Source: Methylibium sp035762065 | GTDB taxonomy: Bacteria > Pseudomonadota > Gammaproteobacteria > Burkholderiales > Burkholderiaceae_C | Assembly (NCBI RefSeq): GCF_035762065.1 | Contig: NZ_DASTPW010000002.1 | Span: forward strand, 62,001 to 126,000 | DNA length: 64,000 bases | Direction of reading: 5' to 3' | In this document: positions 50,185-58,579 of the stretch, piece by piece | Numbering within the stretch: the stretch's first letter is position 1 | Layout: every line of letters begins with the position of its first letter | Translations under genes and position numbers: made by a program | Notes under the pieces: generated by a model | What the model was told of the DNA's origin: nothing | The model's input: the letters and a program-made list of their open reading frames with translations, nothing else | The model's database searches: none

Positions 50185-51696
50185 ATGAAGAACGAGCAGA
50201 CGGCGGCAACAACTCCAGCGCTCCTGAGCACCGGCGCGCAAGGCCTGGACGACGTGCTCGCCGGCGGCCTCGCCGCGAGCCGGCTCTATCTGCTCGAAGG
50301 CGTGCCGGGCGCGGGCAAGACGACGGTCGCACTGCAGTTCCTGCGCGAAGGCGCGCGCCAAGGCGAGCCGGTGCTGTACCTGACGCTGTCCGAGACGATC
50401 GAGGAGCTGCACGCCGTCGCCGCCTCGCACGGCTGGACGCTCGACGGCGTCCAGATCCGCGAGCTGCTGCCGCCGGTCACTTCGCTCGACCCCGACGAGC
50501 AGCACACGCTCTTCCATCCGTCGGAGCTCGAACTGAGCGAGACGACGCTGAAGATCCTGGAAGACGTCGAGCGGGTGGAGCCGCTGCGGGTGGTCTTCGA
50601 TTCGCTGTCCGAGCTGCGACTGCTGGCCGGCAATTCGCTGCGCTACCGGCGGCAGATCCTCGCGTTGAAGCAGTTCTTCGCCGGCCGGCAATGCACGGTG
50701 CTGCTGCTCGACGACATGACCGCGGTCGAGCACGACCTGCAGGTGCAGTCGATCGCCCACGGCGTGATCCGCCTCGAGCAGCACAACGTCGACTACGGCA
50801 TCACGCGCAGGCGGCTCATCGTCACCAAGTACCGGGGCCGCGCCTACCGCGACGGCTACCACGACTACCGCATCCGCCGTGGCGGGCTGCAGGTCTTCCC
50901 GCGGCTGATCGCCTCCGAACACACGCCGCCGCTCGCGCCGACGCAGATCACGAGCGACAGCGCCGCGCTCGACGCGCTGCTCGGCGGCGGCCTGGAGTCC
51001 GGCACCAGCACGCTGATCGTCGGCGCGCCGGGCACCGGCAAGTCGACGCTCGCGGCGCATTTCGCCGCCGCCGTGAGCAAGCGCGGCGCGCACGCGGCGA
51101 TGTTCATCTTCGACGAGGCCGTCGCGACGCTGCGCACCCGCTGCAAGGGCATGGGCATCGACCTCGGCCCGGCCATCGATGCCGGCCACCTGACGGTGCG
51201 GCAGGTCGATCCGGCCGAGCTGTCGCCGGGCGAGCTGGTGCACGCGATCCGCGAGCGCGTGATGGAGCACCAGGCGAAGCTGGTCGTGATCGACAGCCTG
51301 AACGGCTACCTGAACGCGATGCCCGACGAACGCTTCCTGGTGATCCAACTGCACGAGCTGCTCACCTTCCTGGGCCAGCAGGGCGTGATCACCATCCTGG
51401 TCGGCGCGCACTCGGGCCTGATCGGCACGCACATGCAGGCGCCGGTCGATGCGAGCTACCTTGCCGACTCGGTCGTGCTGCTGCGCTACTACGAGCTGTA
51501 CGGCGAGGTGCGGCAGGCCATCTCGGTCGTCAAGAAGCGCGCCGGGGGGCACGAGCGCACGATCCGCCGCCTGCAGTTCAGCGCCCAAGGCATCGACATT
51601 GGCGAGCCGCTGCGCGACTACCGCGGCGTGCTCTCGGGCACGCCCGAGCCGGTCAAGCCGCAGCCGCCGCAGGAGGAGCTTGCCGGTGAAGCCTGA
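50185..51696 (+). CDS. KaiC-like RecA-family ATPase (two domains)
   Basis: This 503-residue double-RecA ATPase of the KaiC/RadA-like family has first Walker A GVPGAGKTT (residues about 39-47) and Walker B around TVLLLDDMTA, and second Walker A GAPGTGKST (residues about 279-287) and Walker B VVIDSLNGYLN. STGAQGLDDVLAGGLAASRL is the typical KaiC opening. Outside cyanobacteria such proteins pair with histidine kinases and not with a clock. The stop overlaps the next gene by 11 bp. The ATG at 50185 follows GGGGGGAAG. A role in signal transduction, possibly in motility or stress, is inferred. Confidence 0.92.
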   Translation: MKNEQTAATTPALLSTGAQGLDDVLAGGLAASRLYLLEGVPGAGKTTVALQFLREGARQGEPVLYLTLSETIEELHAVAASHGWTLDGVQIRELLPPVTSLDPDEQHTLFHPSELELSETTLKILEDVERVEPLRVVFDSLSELRLLAGNSLRYRRQILALKQFFAGRQCTVLLLDDMTAVEHDLQVQSIAHGVIRLEQHNVDYGITRRRLIVTKYRGRAYRDGYHDYRIRRGGLQVFPRLIASEHTPPLAPTQITSDSAALDALLGGGLESGTSTLIVGAPGTGKSTLAAHFAAAVSKRGAHAAMFIFDEAVATLRTRCKGMGIDLGPAIDAGHLTVRQVDPAELSPGELVHAIRERVMEHQAKLVVIDSLNGYLNAMPDERFLVIQLHELLTFLGQQGVITILVGAHSGLIGTHMQAPVDASYLADSVVLLRYYELYGEVRQAISVVKKRAGGHERTIRRLQFSAQGIDIGEPLRDYRGVLSGTPEPVKPQPPQEELAGEA

Positions 51697-53272
51697 GGCG
51701 GGCGATCTGCTCGCGCTGCCGGCCGGCCCCGCATCGCCGACGGAGCTCGAGCAGCGCGTGCTCGCGCGGCTGGCGACCGCGAAGGACGCGCGCGCCGCCT
51801 CTTCGGTGCTCGAACGCGCGGGCATCTTCTGCCGCGAATGCGCGGACATCGCCGAGATGCTGCGCGAGATGCAGCACGGCGTCGGCGCGCTGATGCTGGC
51901 CGAGGAGACCCTCACCGGCCCCGGCGCGGCGGAGCTGCTCCACGCGCTGGCCGCGCAACCGCCGTGGTCCGACGTGCCCGTGCTGGTGCTGGCGCGCCAG
52001 GGCGCGCATTCCAACGCGATCCGCGGGCTGGTCGAAGCGGCGGTGATGCCGAATCTCACCGTCGTCGAGCGGCCGGTGCGCGTCGCCCCGCTGATCACCG
52101 CGCTGCGCTCGATGCTGCGCGCGCGCGGGCGCCAGCTGGAGCTGCGCGACGTGCTCGAAGGCCTGCACGAGGCCGACCGGCGCAAGAACGAGTTCCTCGC
52201 GACGCTCGCGCACGAACTGCGCAACCCGCTGGCGCCGATCAGCACCGCGCTCGCGCTGCTGTCCGACGCGCGCGTGGGCGCCGCCGAGCAACCACGCATC
52301 CACGCGATGCTGCGCCGCCAGCTCGACCACATGGTGCGGCTGGTCGACGACCTGATGGAGGTCTCGCGCATCACCCGCGGCAAGGTCGACCTGCAGCGCG
52401 CGCCGCTCGAGGCGGCCGCGGTGCTCGGCGACGCCGTCGAGCTGAGCCGCCCGGCGATCGAAGGCCGCGGCCATCGGCTGGTGGTCGACCTGCCGTCCGA
52501 GCCGCTCGCGCTGCACGGCGACGCGGTGCGGCTCACGCAGGTGTTCTGCAACCTGCTCAACAACGCGGCGAAGTACACGCCGGCGGGCGGCCGCATCACG
52601 CTCGCGGCGCGGCGCGAGGGCGCGCAGGCGGCGGTGAGCGTCAGCGACGACGGCATCGGCCTGGCCGCGACCATGCTCGCGCCGATCTTCGACATGTTCG
52701 TGCAGGCGGGCGACAGCGCGCGGCCCGCGCAAGGCGGCCTGGGGATCGGACTGACGCTGGCGAAGACGCTGGTCGAGATGCACGGCGGGAGCATCGAGGC
52801 CGCGAGCGAGGGCCCGGGCCGCGGCGCGACCTTCACCGTGCGGCTGCCGCTGTCGGCCGCCGACGCTCGCGGCGATGGCGTGCCGGCCGCCGCCGGCCCC
52901 GCCGCCGCGCGGCCCGCGCTGCCGCGCAGCGTGCTGGTGGTCGACGACAACCGCGACGCCGCGGACAGCCTCGTCGAGCTGCTGCGCGGCATCGGCACCC
53001 GGGCCGAGGGGGTCTACGACGCCCAGCAGGCGCTGCAGGCCGCGCACAGCCACGACTTCGACGCCGCGGTGCTCGACATCGGCCTGCCCGGCATGGACGG
53101 CTGCGAGCTCGCGCGGAAGCTGCGCGAGCGGCAGCGCGCGCCGCTCAAGCTGATCGCGCTGACCGGCTGGGGCCAGGACCGCGACCGCGAGCGCATCGCC
53201 GCGGCCGGCTTCGACCGGCATCTGCTCAAGCCGGTGGAGCCGGCCCAGCTGATGGAGGCGCTGGGGGTCTGA
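51686..53272 (+). CDS. Hybrid sensor histidine kinase/response regulator
   Basis: This 528-residue protein starts at GTG 51686, 15 bases after the start of AGGAGG, overlapping the kaiC-like stop. Residues about 20-140 form a receiver-like domain without the usual phospho-Asp (ALMLAEETLTGPG). Then come the dimerisation/phosphoacceptor box with His176 (LAHELRNPLAPIS), the ATPase domain (VFCNLLNNAAKYTPAGGR, DDGIGLA, GGLGIGLTLAKTLVEMHGGS) and a C-terminal receiver with Asp464 (VLDIGLPGMDG). Translation is coupled to the KaiC-like ATPase, so the two should act together. Confidence 0.93.
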   Translation: MKPEAGDLLALPAGPASPTELEQRVLARLATAKDARAASSVLERAGIFCRECADIAEMLREMQHGVGALMLAEETLTGPGAAELLHALAAQPPWSDVPVLVLARQGAHSNAIRGLVEAAVMPNLTVVERPVRVAPLITALRSMLRARGRQLELRDVLEGLHEADRRKNEFLATLAHELRNPLAPISTALALLSDARVGAAEQPRIHAMLRRQLDHMVRLVDDLMEVSRITRGKVDLQRAPLEAAAVLGDAVELSRPAIEGRGHRLVVDLPSEPLALHGDAVRLTQVFCNLLNNAAKYTPAGGRITLAARREGAQAAVSVSDDGIGLAATMLAPIFDMFVQAGDSARPAQGGLGIGLTLAKTLVEMHGGSIEAASEGPGRGATFTVRLPLSAADARGDGVPAAAGPAAARPALPRSVLVVDDNRDAADSLVELLRGIGTRAEGVYDAQQALQAAHSHDFDAAVLDIGLPGMDGCELARKLRERQRAPLKLIALTGWGQDRDRERIAAAGFDRHLLKPVEPAQLMEALGV

Positions 53273-53341
53273 GCAGCGTGGCGGCACCGCACGACGCGCG
53301 GCGGCTCCTTGGTCCTGGAGCCGGCGCGCCGGTGCGAACGC

Positions 53342-55330
53342 TCAGCCCGTCGCGGCCGGCAGGTGATCCGGCGCGAGTCCCGCGCGTTGCCTTTCGGCCA
53401 TCCGCTCGTACAGCGCTTCGAGGTCGCGCGCGAAGCGCCGGCCGTCGAAGAGCGGGAAGCTCGTGCGGCCTTGTTCCAGGTGCGCCCGCAGCCGCGCCAG
53501 CCGTGCCGGGTCGCGCGCGAGTGCGATCGCGGTGGCTTCGTAGCCGGCGACGTCGTCGCTGACCAGTTCGCCGAGGCCGACGGCTTCGAGCAGCCCGGCC
53601 GCGACGCGCGACGCGAAGATCGCGCCGGTCTTGGTGACCATCGGCACGCCCATCCACAGCGCGTCGCTCGCGGTCGTGTGGGCGTTGCAGGGCCAGTTGT
53701 CGAGCATGAAGTCGGCACAGGGCAGGCGCGCGAGGTGCACATCGACCGGCACGCGCGGCGCGAACACCAGCCGGCGTGCATCGATGCCGGCGCGCTCGGC
53801 CTCGCGCCGCAGGTTGTGCGAGGCCTGCGCGTTGTCCTCGAGCAGCCACAGCACACCGTTCGGCACGGCGCGCAGGATGTTCATCCACGCGGCGAAGTTG
53901 TCGGGGCCGATCTTGAAGGCCTGGTTGAAGCAGCCGAGCACGATCGCGTCTTCGCCGAGGCCCCAGTCGGCGCGCCGCGTCGGCGCGGGGCGGAAGCGCC
54001 GGCTGTCGTTCGGCTGGTAGCTGTGCGGCATCTGCGCGAGCTTCTCGCTGTAGTGCGCGGCGTGCTCGATGGGCGTGGTGAAGCGGTCGCCGATCATGTA
54101 GTCGATGAAGTCGGCGCCGCAGGTGCCGGGAAAGCCCAGCCAGGCCACCTGCACCGGCGCCGGCCGCCACGCGAACACCGCGAGCCGGTTGCCGAAGGTG
54201 TGGCCCTTCAGGTCCACGAGGATGTCGATGCCGTCGGCGGCGATGCGCTCGGCCATCTGCCGCTCGTTCATCGCGCGCATGTCGACGTAGCGCTCGCAGG
54301 CCGTGCGGATGCGCCGTTCGATCGGCGAGCCGTCGTCGGGGCTGTGCGAATAGAGCGTGACCTCGAAGCGCTCGCGGTCGCGGTGCTCCAGGGCTTCGAC
54401 CATCAGCAGCGCGGTCGCGTGGTTGTGGAAGTCGCCGGAGACGTAGCCCACGCGAAGCTTCGATGACGGCGGCTTGCCGTCGAGCGCATGCGGCACGCGC
54501 TTCGCCAGCGGCGATGCCGCCGCGTGCGCCGCGTACTTGCGCGTGATCGCCGCGCAGGCCGACTTGAACAGCAGCGGCGGATGCTCGATCGCCGCGAGCG
54601 CCCACACGGCGCCTTCGCCGCGCTGGTCCTCGTCGCGCTCGATGCGCGCCATCGACTCGACGATGCGGGCGCTGTCGGCCTCGAAGCCGTCCCACTGGCA
54701 GGCGAACTGCCGCATGTGCACGACCATCAGTTGCGCGGCGAAGCGGCTCGGGTCGAGCGTCTCTGCGGTGCGAAAGCTTTCGGCCGCTTCTTCGAAGAGC
54801 TTCAGGTCCTTGAGTGTCAGGCCCAGGCGCATGTGGATCGCCGGGTCGGCCATCTCGAGCACCATCGCTTCGAGCAGCACCGGCACCGCGTCCTGGTGCC
54901 GGCCCAGCTGCTGCAGCGTGACGCCGTGGTTCACGACGAAGTCGTAGTGCTGGCGCGCCGGCCCGCTGGCGAAGCGCTCGAAGATCGGCAGCGCCTCGGC
55001 CCAGCGGTTCTGCACCACCAGCGTGAGCGTGGCCATGTGCGCGGCCTTCGCGTTGCCGGGCTCGATCGCGAGCGCCCGCAAGGCGGCCTCGTGGCCCGCT
55101 TCGATGCGGCCGGTCTTGTAGCGCGCGCTCGAAAGCGCGACCCAGTCGTGCGCCTCGAAGGCCGCATCGCCGGCAAGGCGTTCGAAGCGCTGCATCGCGC
55201 CGGCCCAGTCGTTGGCGAGCACGGCCTTGTAGGCCTCGTTGCGCGCCGTGATGAAGCCGTGGCGTGACGCAGGCGGCGGCGCGGCGCTCGCGCGCAGGCG
55301 TGAATGTCGAGGGCTTGGGTGCGAAGGCAT
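53342..55330 (-). CDS. TPR/O-GlcNAc-transferase-like (GT41, SPINDLY) protein
   Basis: This 662-residue protein has N-terminal TPR repeats (residues about 30-240; HDWVALSSARYKTGRIEAGH, VVNHGVTLQQLGRHQDAVPV) and a C-terminal GT41 catalytic region: LRVGYVSGDFHNHATALLMV (catalytic His-type HxxA), DGIDILVDLKGHTFGNRLAV, QVAWLGFPGTCGADFIDYMI, VLGCFNQAFKIGPDNFAAWM, and DFMLDNWPCNAHTTASDALW, the UDP-sugar site. Bacterial relatives glycosylate flagellin or adhesins. It is divergent from fliC across a 426-bp region, which strongly suggests a flagellin glycosyltransferase. The ATG at 55330 is used. Confidence 0.85.
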   Translation of the reverse strand: MPSHPSPRHSRLRASAAPPPASRHGFITARNEAYKAVLANDWAGAMQRFERLAGDAAFEAHDWVALSSARYKTGRIEAGHEAALRALAIEPGNAKAAHMATLTLVVQNRWAEALPIFERFASGPARQHYDFVVNHGVTLQQLGRHQDAVPVLLEAMVLEMADPAIHMRLGLTLKDLKLFEEAAESFRTAETLDPSRFAAQLMVVHMRQFACQWDGFEADSARIVESMARIERDEDQRGEGAVWALAAIEHPPLLFKSACAAITRKYAAHAAASPLAKRVPHALDGKPPSSKLRVGYVSGDFHNHATALLMVEALEHRDRERFEVTLYSHSPDDGSPIERRIRTACERYVDMRAMNERQMAERIAADGIDILVDLKGHTFGNRLAVFAWRPAPVQVAWLGFPGTCGADFIDYMIGDRFTTPIEHAAHYSEKLAQMPHSYQPNDSRRFRPAPTRRADWGLGEDAIVLGCFNQAFKIGPDNFAAWMNILRAVPNGVLWLLEDNAQASHNLRREAERAGIDARRLVFAPRVPVDVHLARLPCADFMLDNWPCNAHTTASDALWMGVPMVTKTGAIFASRVAAGLLEAVGLGELVSDDVAGYEATAIALARDPARLARLRAHLEQGRTSFPLFDGRRFARDLEALYERMAERQRAGLAPDHLPAATG

Positions 55331-55382
55331 GGGCGATGAGCGTCCTGGCGCGAAGCAACGCGCGGCCCGTGCAATCTAGCCA

Positions 55383-55409
55383 GCAAGTCGGACTCGCAAG
55401 CGCCGATAA
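55383..55409 (+). promoter_or_regulatory. Sigma-28-like promoter P1 of fliC
   Basis: GCAAGTCG (55383-55390), 11 bases, GCCGATAA (55402-55409). It matches the motA site except for the first base of the -35. It lies 102 bp upstream of a second sigma-28 site, so the flagellin gene may have two start points. Confidence 0.65.
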
Positions 55410-55484
55410 GCAGGCGCTTCACCCTCGTATCCCGCGTCTCGATGCTTCGCTCGATCCGTCGAAGCGCGATGAAGTCGAAAGGCC

Positions 55485-55512
55485 TCAAGTTCGGCGCGAG
55501 GCCCACCGATAA
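55485..55512 (+). promoter_or_regulatory. Sigma-28-like promoter P2 of fliC
   Basis: TCAAGTTC (55485-55492), 12 bases, ACCGATAA (55505-55512). It fits the sigma-28 consensus with one mismatch in the -10 and a spacing one base longer than standard. A transcript would have a leader of about 240 bases before the fliC ATG. Confidence 0.7.
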
Positions 55513-55756
55513 GGGCTTCAACGAGGCCCGGACCCCAGGGCTTCGTGGTCCGGAACAGCGACCGAAGAACCGACACAACCCACGACGTCGGGCTCATCGA
55601 TGAACTGCCCCGGGCGCAGCCGGTCAGCGGCGAAGGCGAGTGGAAGCGATTCCGCAAGCCCGAGTTGGCGACGGGCGCGAATGGGGAGGGCGACTTCCCC
55701 ACAAGTGTCAAGGCCGGCGAATCGCCGGGAGTTCATCAACTTAGGAGTTATCGATC

Positions 55757-56971
55757 ATGGCAATGACCATCAACACCAACGTGGCGTCGATGACGGCACA
55801 GCGGAACCTCACCGCGTCGCAGAGCACCCTCGCGACCTCCATGCAGCGCCTGTCCTCGGGCCTGCGTGTCAACAGCTCGAAGGACGACGCCGCCGGCCTC
55901 GCCATCGCCGAGCGCATGAACGCCACGACGCGTGGCCTGAACGTCGCGGCGCGCAACGCCAACGACGGCATCTCGCTGGCGCAGACCGCCGAAGGCGCGC
56001 TGGGCAAGGTCGGCGACATGCTGCAGCGCATGCGTGAACTGGCGGTGCAGGCCTCCAACGCCACCAACAGCGCCGACGATCGCAAGGCCCTGCAGGCCGA
56101 AGTCGGCCAGCTGCGCGACGAGATCGATCGCGTCGCGAAGCAGACCTCGTTCAACGGCACCAAGCTGCTCGACGGCAAGTTCGCCGCGGCGACCTTCCAG
56201 GTCGGCGCCGGCGCCGGCGAGAACATCACGGTCGCCGCGCTGACGGATTCGTCGTCGAAGGGCCTGTCGAAGGTCATCTACGGCTCCGACACGGTCGTGA
56301 CCGGCACGTCGGGACAGATCACGACGCTCACCGCGATCACCGACGGCTCGCTGGCGATCCAGGTCGCCGGCACGACGTACTCGCTGGGCAACCTCGCGGT
56401 CGCCCGCACCGGCGAGGAGCGCATGGGCCAGGTCGTCGAAGCGATCAACCGCCTGAGCGTGGACACCGGCGTCGCCGCCTACCTGAAGCCCAGCGCGACG
56501 GCCGCCTCGGCTGGCCAGTACGAGATCGAGTTCCGCTCGTCGAAGCTGGATTCCAGCGGCAGCGCGGTCGGCGTCTCGGGCGTCGGCTTCACGGTGGCCA
56601 ACAGCGGCATCCTGGCCAGCGACCTCGCGATCACCAACGGCTCGTCGACCTCGGCGGCCGGCCTCGACCAGCTGACGGTCGAAACGGTCGAAGGCGCGTG
56701 GCTCGCGATCAAGCAGATCGACGACTCGCTGAACCAGGTCAACAGCGCCCGTGCGACGCTGGGCGCGGTGCAGAGCCGCTTCGAGAACGCGGTGGCCAAC
56801 ATCGCGATCCAGGCGGAGAACACCTCGGCCGCCCGCGGCCGGATCGTCGACGCCGACTTCGCGGCCGAAACCGCGAACCTGTCGAAGTCGCAGATCCTCC
56901 AGCAGGCCGGCACGGCGATGGTGGCGCAGGCCAACCAGCTGCCGCAGCAGGTGCTGTCGCTGCTGCGCTGA
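55757..56971 (+). CDS. fliC: Flagellin (first copy)
   Basis: This 404-residue flagellin has conserved D0/D1 ends: MAMTINTNVASMTAQRNLTA and LSSGLRVNSSKDDAAGLAIA at the N-terminus, and AAETANLSKSQILQQAGTAM with VAQANQLPQQVLSLLR at the C-terminus. The RMRELAVQASN segment is the TLR5-type motif region. The central part (residues about 170-290) is rich in Ser and Thr, possible glycosylation sites. TTAGGAG precedes the ATG. A strong intrinsic terminator follows. Confidence 0.97.
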   Translation: MAMTINTNVASMTAQRNLTASQSTLATSMQRLSSGLRVNSSKDDAAGLAIAERMNATTRGLNVAARNANDGISLAQTAEGALGKVGDMLQRMRELAVQASNATNSADDRKALQAEVGQLRDEIDRVAKQTSFNGTKLLDGKFAAATFQVGAGAGENITVAALTDSSSKGLSKVIYGSDTVVTGTSGQITTLTAITDGSLAIQVAGTTYSLGNLAVARTGEERMGQVVEAINRLSVDTGVAAYLKPSATAASAGQYEIEFRSSKLDSSGSAVGVSGVGFTVANSGILASDLAITNGSSTSAAGLDQLTVETVEGAWLAIKQIDDSLNQVNSARATLGAVQSRFENAVANIAIQAENTSAARGRIVDADFAAETANLSKSQILQQAGTAMVAQANQLPQQVLSLLR

Positions 56972-56984
56972 TGCGCGACGGCAA

Positions 56985-57039
56985 GCGTGGCCGGCGACGG
57001 CCACGCTCCTTCCAAGCCCGGCTCCGGCCGGGCTTTTTC
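56985..57039 (+). terminator. Double hairpin terminator after the first flagellin gene
   Basis: A nine-pair stem GCGTGGCCG/CGGCCACGC (56985-57006) is followed by AAGCCCGG/CCGGGCTT (57014-57035) with a six-base loop and TTTTTC. The second is a textbook rho-independent terminator, so the second flagellin gene probably needs its own promoter, which was not clearly seen in 57040-57232. Confidence 0.88.
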
Positions 57040-57232
57040 GTTCTGGGCCTCGGGCTTCGGCCCGGCTTGTTCTCCGCTGCGCGTGCAGCGCGGCGCGGCG
57101 GCGAATTGGCCGGCCCTTGCGCCGTTTATCGGGCTTTTGCACGCGCCGGCCCGGCCGAAGATTCACTCCACCTCAACGGGTTTCCGGCTGTCGCCGGGCC
57201 ATGCCTAGCGACGCAAGCCAAGGAGTGCTTCC

Positions 57233-58447
57233 ATGCCCCAGACCATCAACACCAACATCAACTCGCTGACCGCGCAGCGCAACCTGAACATGTCGCAGAG
57301 CGCGCTCTCGACGTCGATGCAGCGCCTGTCCTCCGGTCTGCGCGTCAACAGCGCGAAGGACGATGCCGCCGGCATGGCGATCGCCGAGCGCATGAACACC
57401 CAGGTGCGCGGCCTGAACGTCGCGGCGCGCAACGCGAACGACGGCATCTCGCTGGCGCAGGTGGCCGAAGGCGCGCTGGGCAAGCTCGGCGACATGCTCC
57501 AGCGCATGCGCGAGCTCGCGGTGCAGGCCTCCAACGCGACCAACAGCGCCGACGACCGCAAGGCGTTGAACGCCGAAGTCGGCCAGCTGCGCGACGAGAT
57601 CAACCGCGTCGCGAAGCAGACGGCCTTCAACGGCCAGAAGCTGCTCGACGGCTCGTTCACCGCCTCGACCTTCCAGATCGGCGCGAACTCCGGCGAAAGC
57701 ATCACCGTCGCCGCGTTGACCAACGCCTCGGCGAGCGGCTTGTCGAAGGTGGTCTACGGCGCCGACACCGTGGTCACCGGCACGTCCGGCCAGATCACCT
57801 CGCTGACCGCGATCACCGACGGCTCGCTGGCGATCCAGGTCGGCGGCACCACCTATTCGCTCGGCAACCTGGCGATCGCCCGCACCGGCGAGGAACGCCT
57901 GGGCCAGGTCGTCGAGGCGGTCAACCGCCTGACGGCCGACACCGGCGTCGCGGCCTACCTGAAGGCCAGCCCGGTCATCGCCTCGGCCGGCCAGTACGAG
58001 ATCGCGTTCCGTTCGTCGAAGCTCGATTCGGCCGGCAGCGCCGTCGGCGTCAGCGGCGTCGGCTTCACCGTGGCCAACAGCGGCTTCGTCGGCACCGACC
58101 TCGCGATCGCCAACAGCTCGGCGACCTCGTCGGTCGGCATCGAGGTGCTGACCATCGACACCGTCGAAGACGCCTGGCTCGCGATGAAGCAGATCGACGA
58201 CGCGCTCAACCAGATCAACGGCGCGCGCGCCACGCTGGGTGCGGTGCAGAGCCGCTTCGAGAGCGCGGTCGCGAACATCATGATCCAGAGCGAGAACACC
58301 GCGGCCGCCCGCGGCCGGATCATGGACGCCGACTTCGCGGCCGAGACCGCGAACCTCTCGCGCGCGCAGATCCTGCAGCAGGCCGGCACCGCGATGGTCG
58401 CGCAGGCCAACCAGCTGCCGCAGCAGGTGCTGTCGCTGCTCAAGTGA
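57233..58447 (+). CDS. fliC: Flagellin (second copy)
   Basis: This second flagellin is also 404 residues and by eye about four-fifths identical to the first. The ends are MPQTINTNINSLTAQRNLNM and QQAGTAMVAQANQLPQQVLS. The differences cluster at the first 25 residues and in the middle (YLKASPVIASAGQYEIAFRS versus YLKPSATAASAGQYEIEFRS). AAGGAGTGCTTCC precedes the ATG. The tandem duplication suggests different expression or a filament of two flagellins. A GGCCGGC/GCCGGCC hairpin (58456-58473) lies after the stop. Confidence 0.96.
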   Translation: MPQTINTNINSLTAQRNLNMSQSALSTSMQRLSSGLRVNSAKDDAAGMAIAERMNTQVRGLNVAARNANDGISLAQVAEGALGKLGDMLQRMRELAVQASNATNSADDRKALNAEVGQLRDEINRVAKQTAFNGQKLLDGSFTASTFQIGANSGESITVAALTNASASGLSKVVYGADTVVTGTSGQITSLTAITDGSLAIQVGGTTYSLGNLAIARTGEERLGQVVEAVNRLTADTGVAAYLKASPVIASAGQYEIAFRSSKLDSAGSAVGVSGVGFTVANSGFVGTDLAIANSSATSSVGIEVLTIDTVEDAWLAMKQIDDALNQINGARATLGAVQSRFESAVANIMIQSENTAAARGRIMDADFAAETANLSRAQILQQAGTAMVAQANQLPQQVLSLLK

Positions 58448-58529
58448 CGGGCGCGGGCCGGCCGATGCCGGCCGACGCCGGATCCTCCAAAGACGGCCTG
58501 CCTCGCGGCGGGCCGTCGCGTTGAAGGGC

Positions 58530-58556
58530 TCAAGTTTTCGCGCGGGCCGCCGAGAA
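58530..58556 (+). promoter_or_regulatory. Sigma-28-like promoter of fliD
   Basis: TCAAGTTT (58530-58537), 11 bases, GCCGAGAA (58549-58556). One mismatch in the -10 from GCCGATAA. It ends 23 bp before the fliD ATG, and an AAGGAAA ribosome site lies between. Confidence 0.75.
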
Positions 58557-58579
58557 CCCGCTGTCAAGGAAAGCATGCA

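Larger units (their letters stand above)
55331..55756. other. Non-coding region between the OGT-like gene and fliC
   Basis: This 426-bp stretch holds no gene. It contains two sigma-28-like promoters (55383-55409 and 55485-55512) pointing to fliC, a hairpin CCGGACC/GGTCCGG (55528-55553) in the resulting leader, and the TTAGGAG site before the fliC ATG. The promoter of the divergent OGT-like gene must also lie here but is not obvious. Confidence 0.8.

Noticed and set aside
49969..52998. Minus-strand open frame of about 1,000 codons opposite kaiC and the kinase
   Set aside because: Ser/Arg-rich shadow without motifs; Walker and kinase motifs are on the plus strand.
57040..57232. Sigma-28 promoter for the second flagellin
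   Set aside because: GCCGAAGA at 57154-57161 has two changes and the -35 position reads TTTTGCAC, too weak to call.
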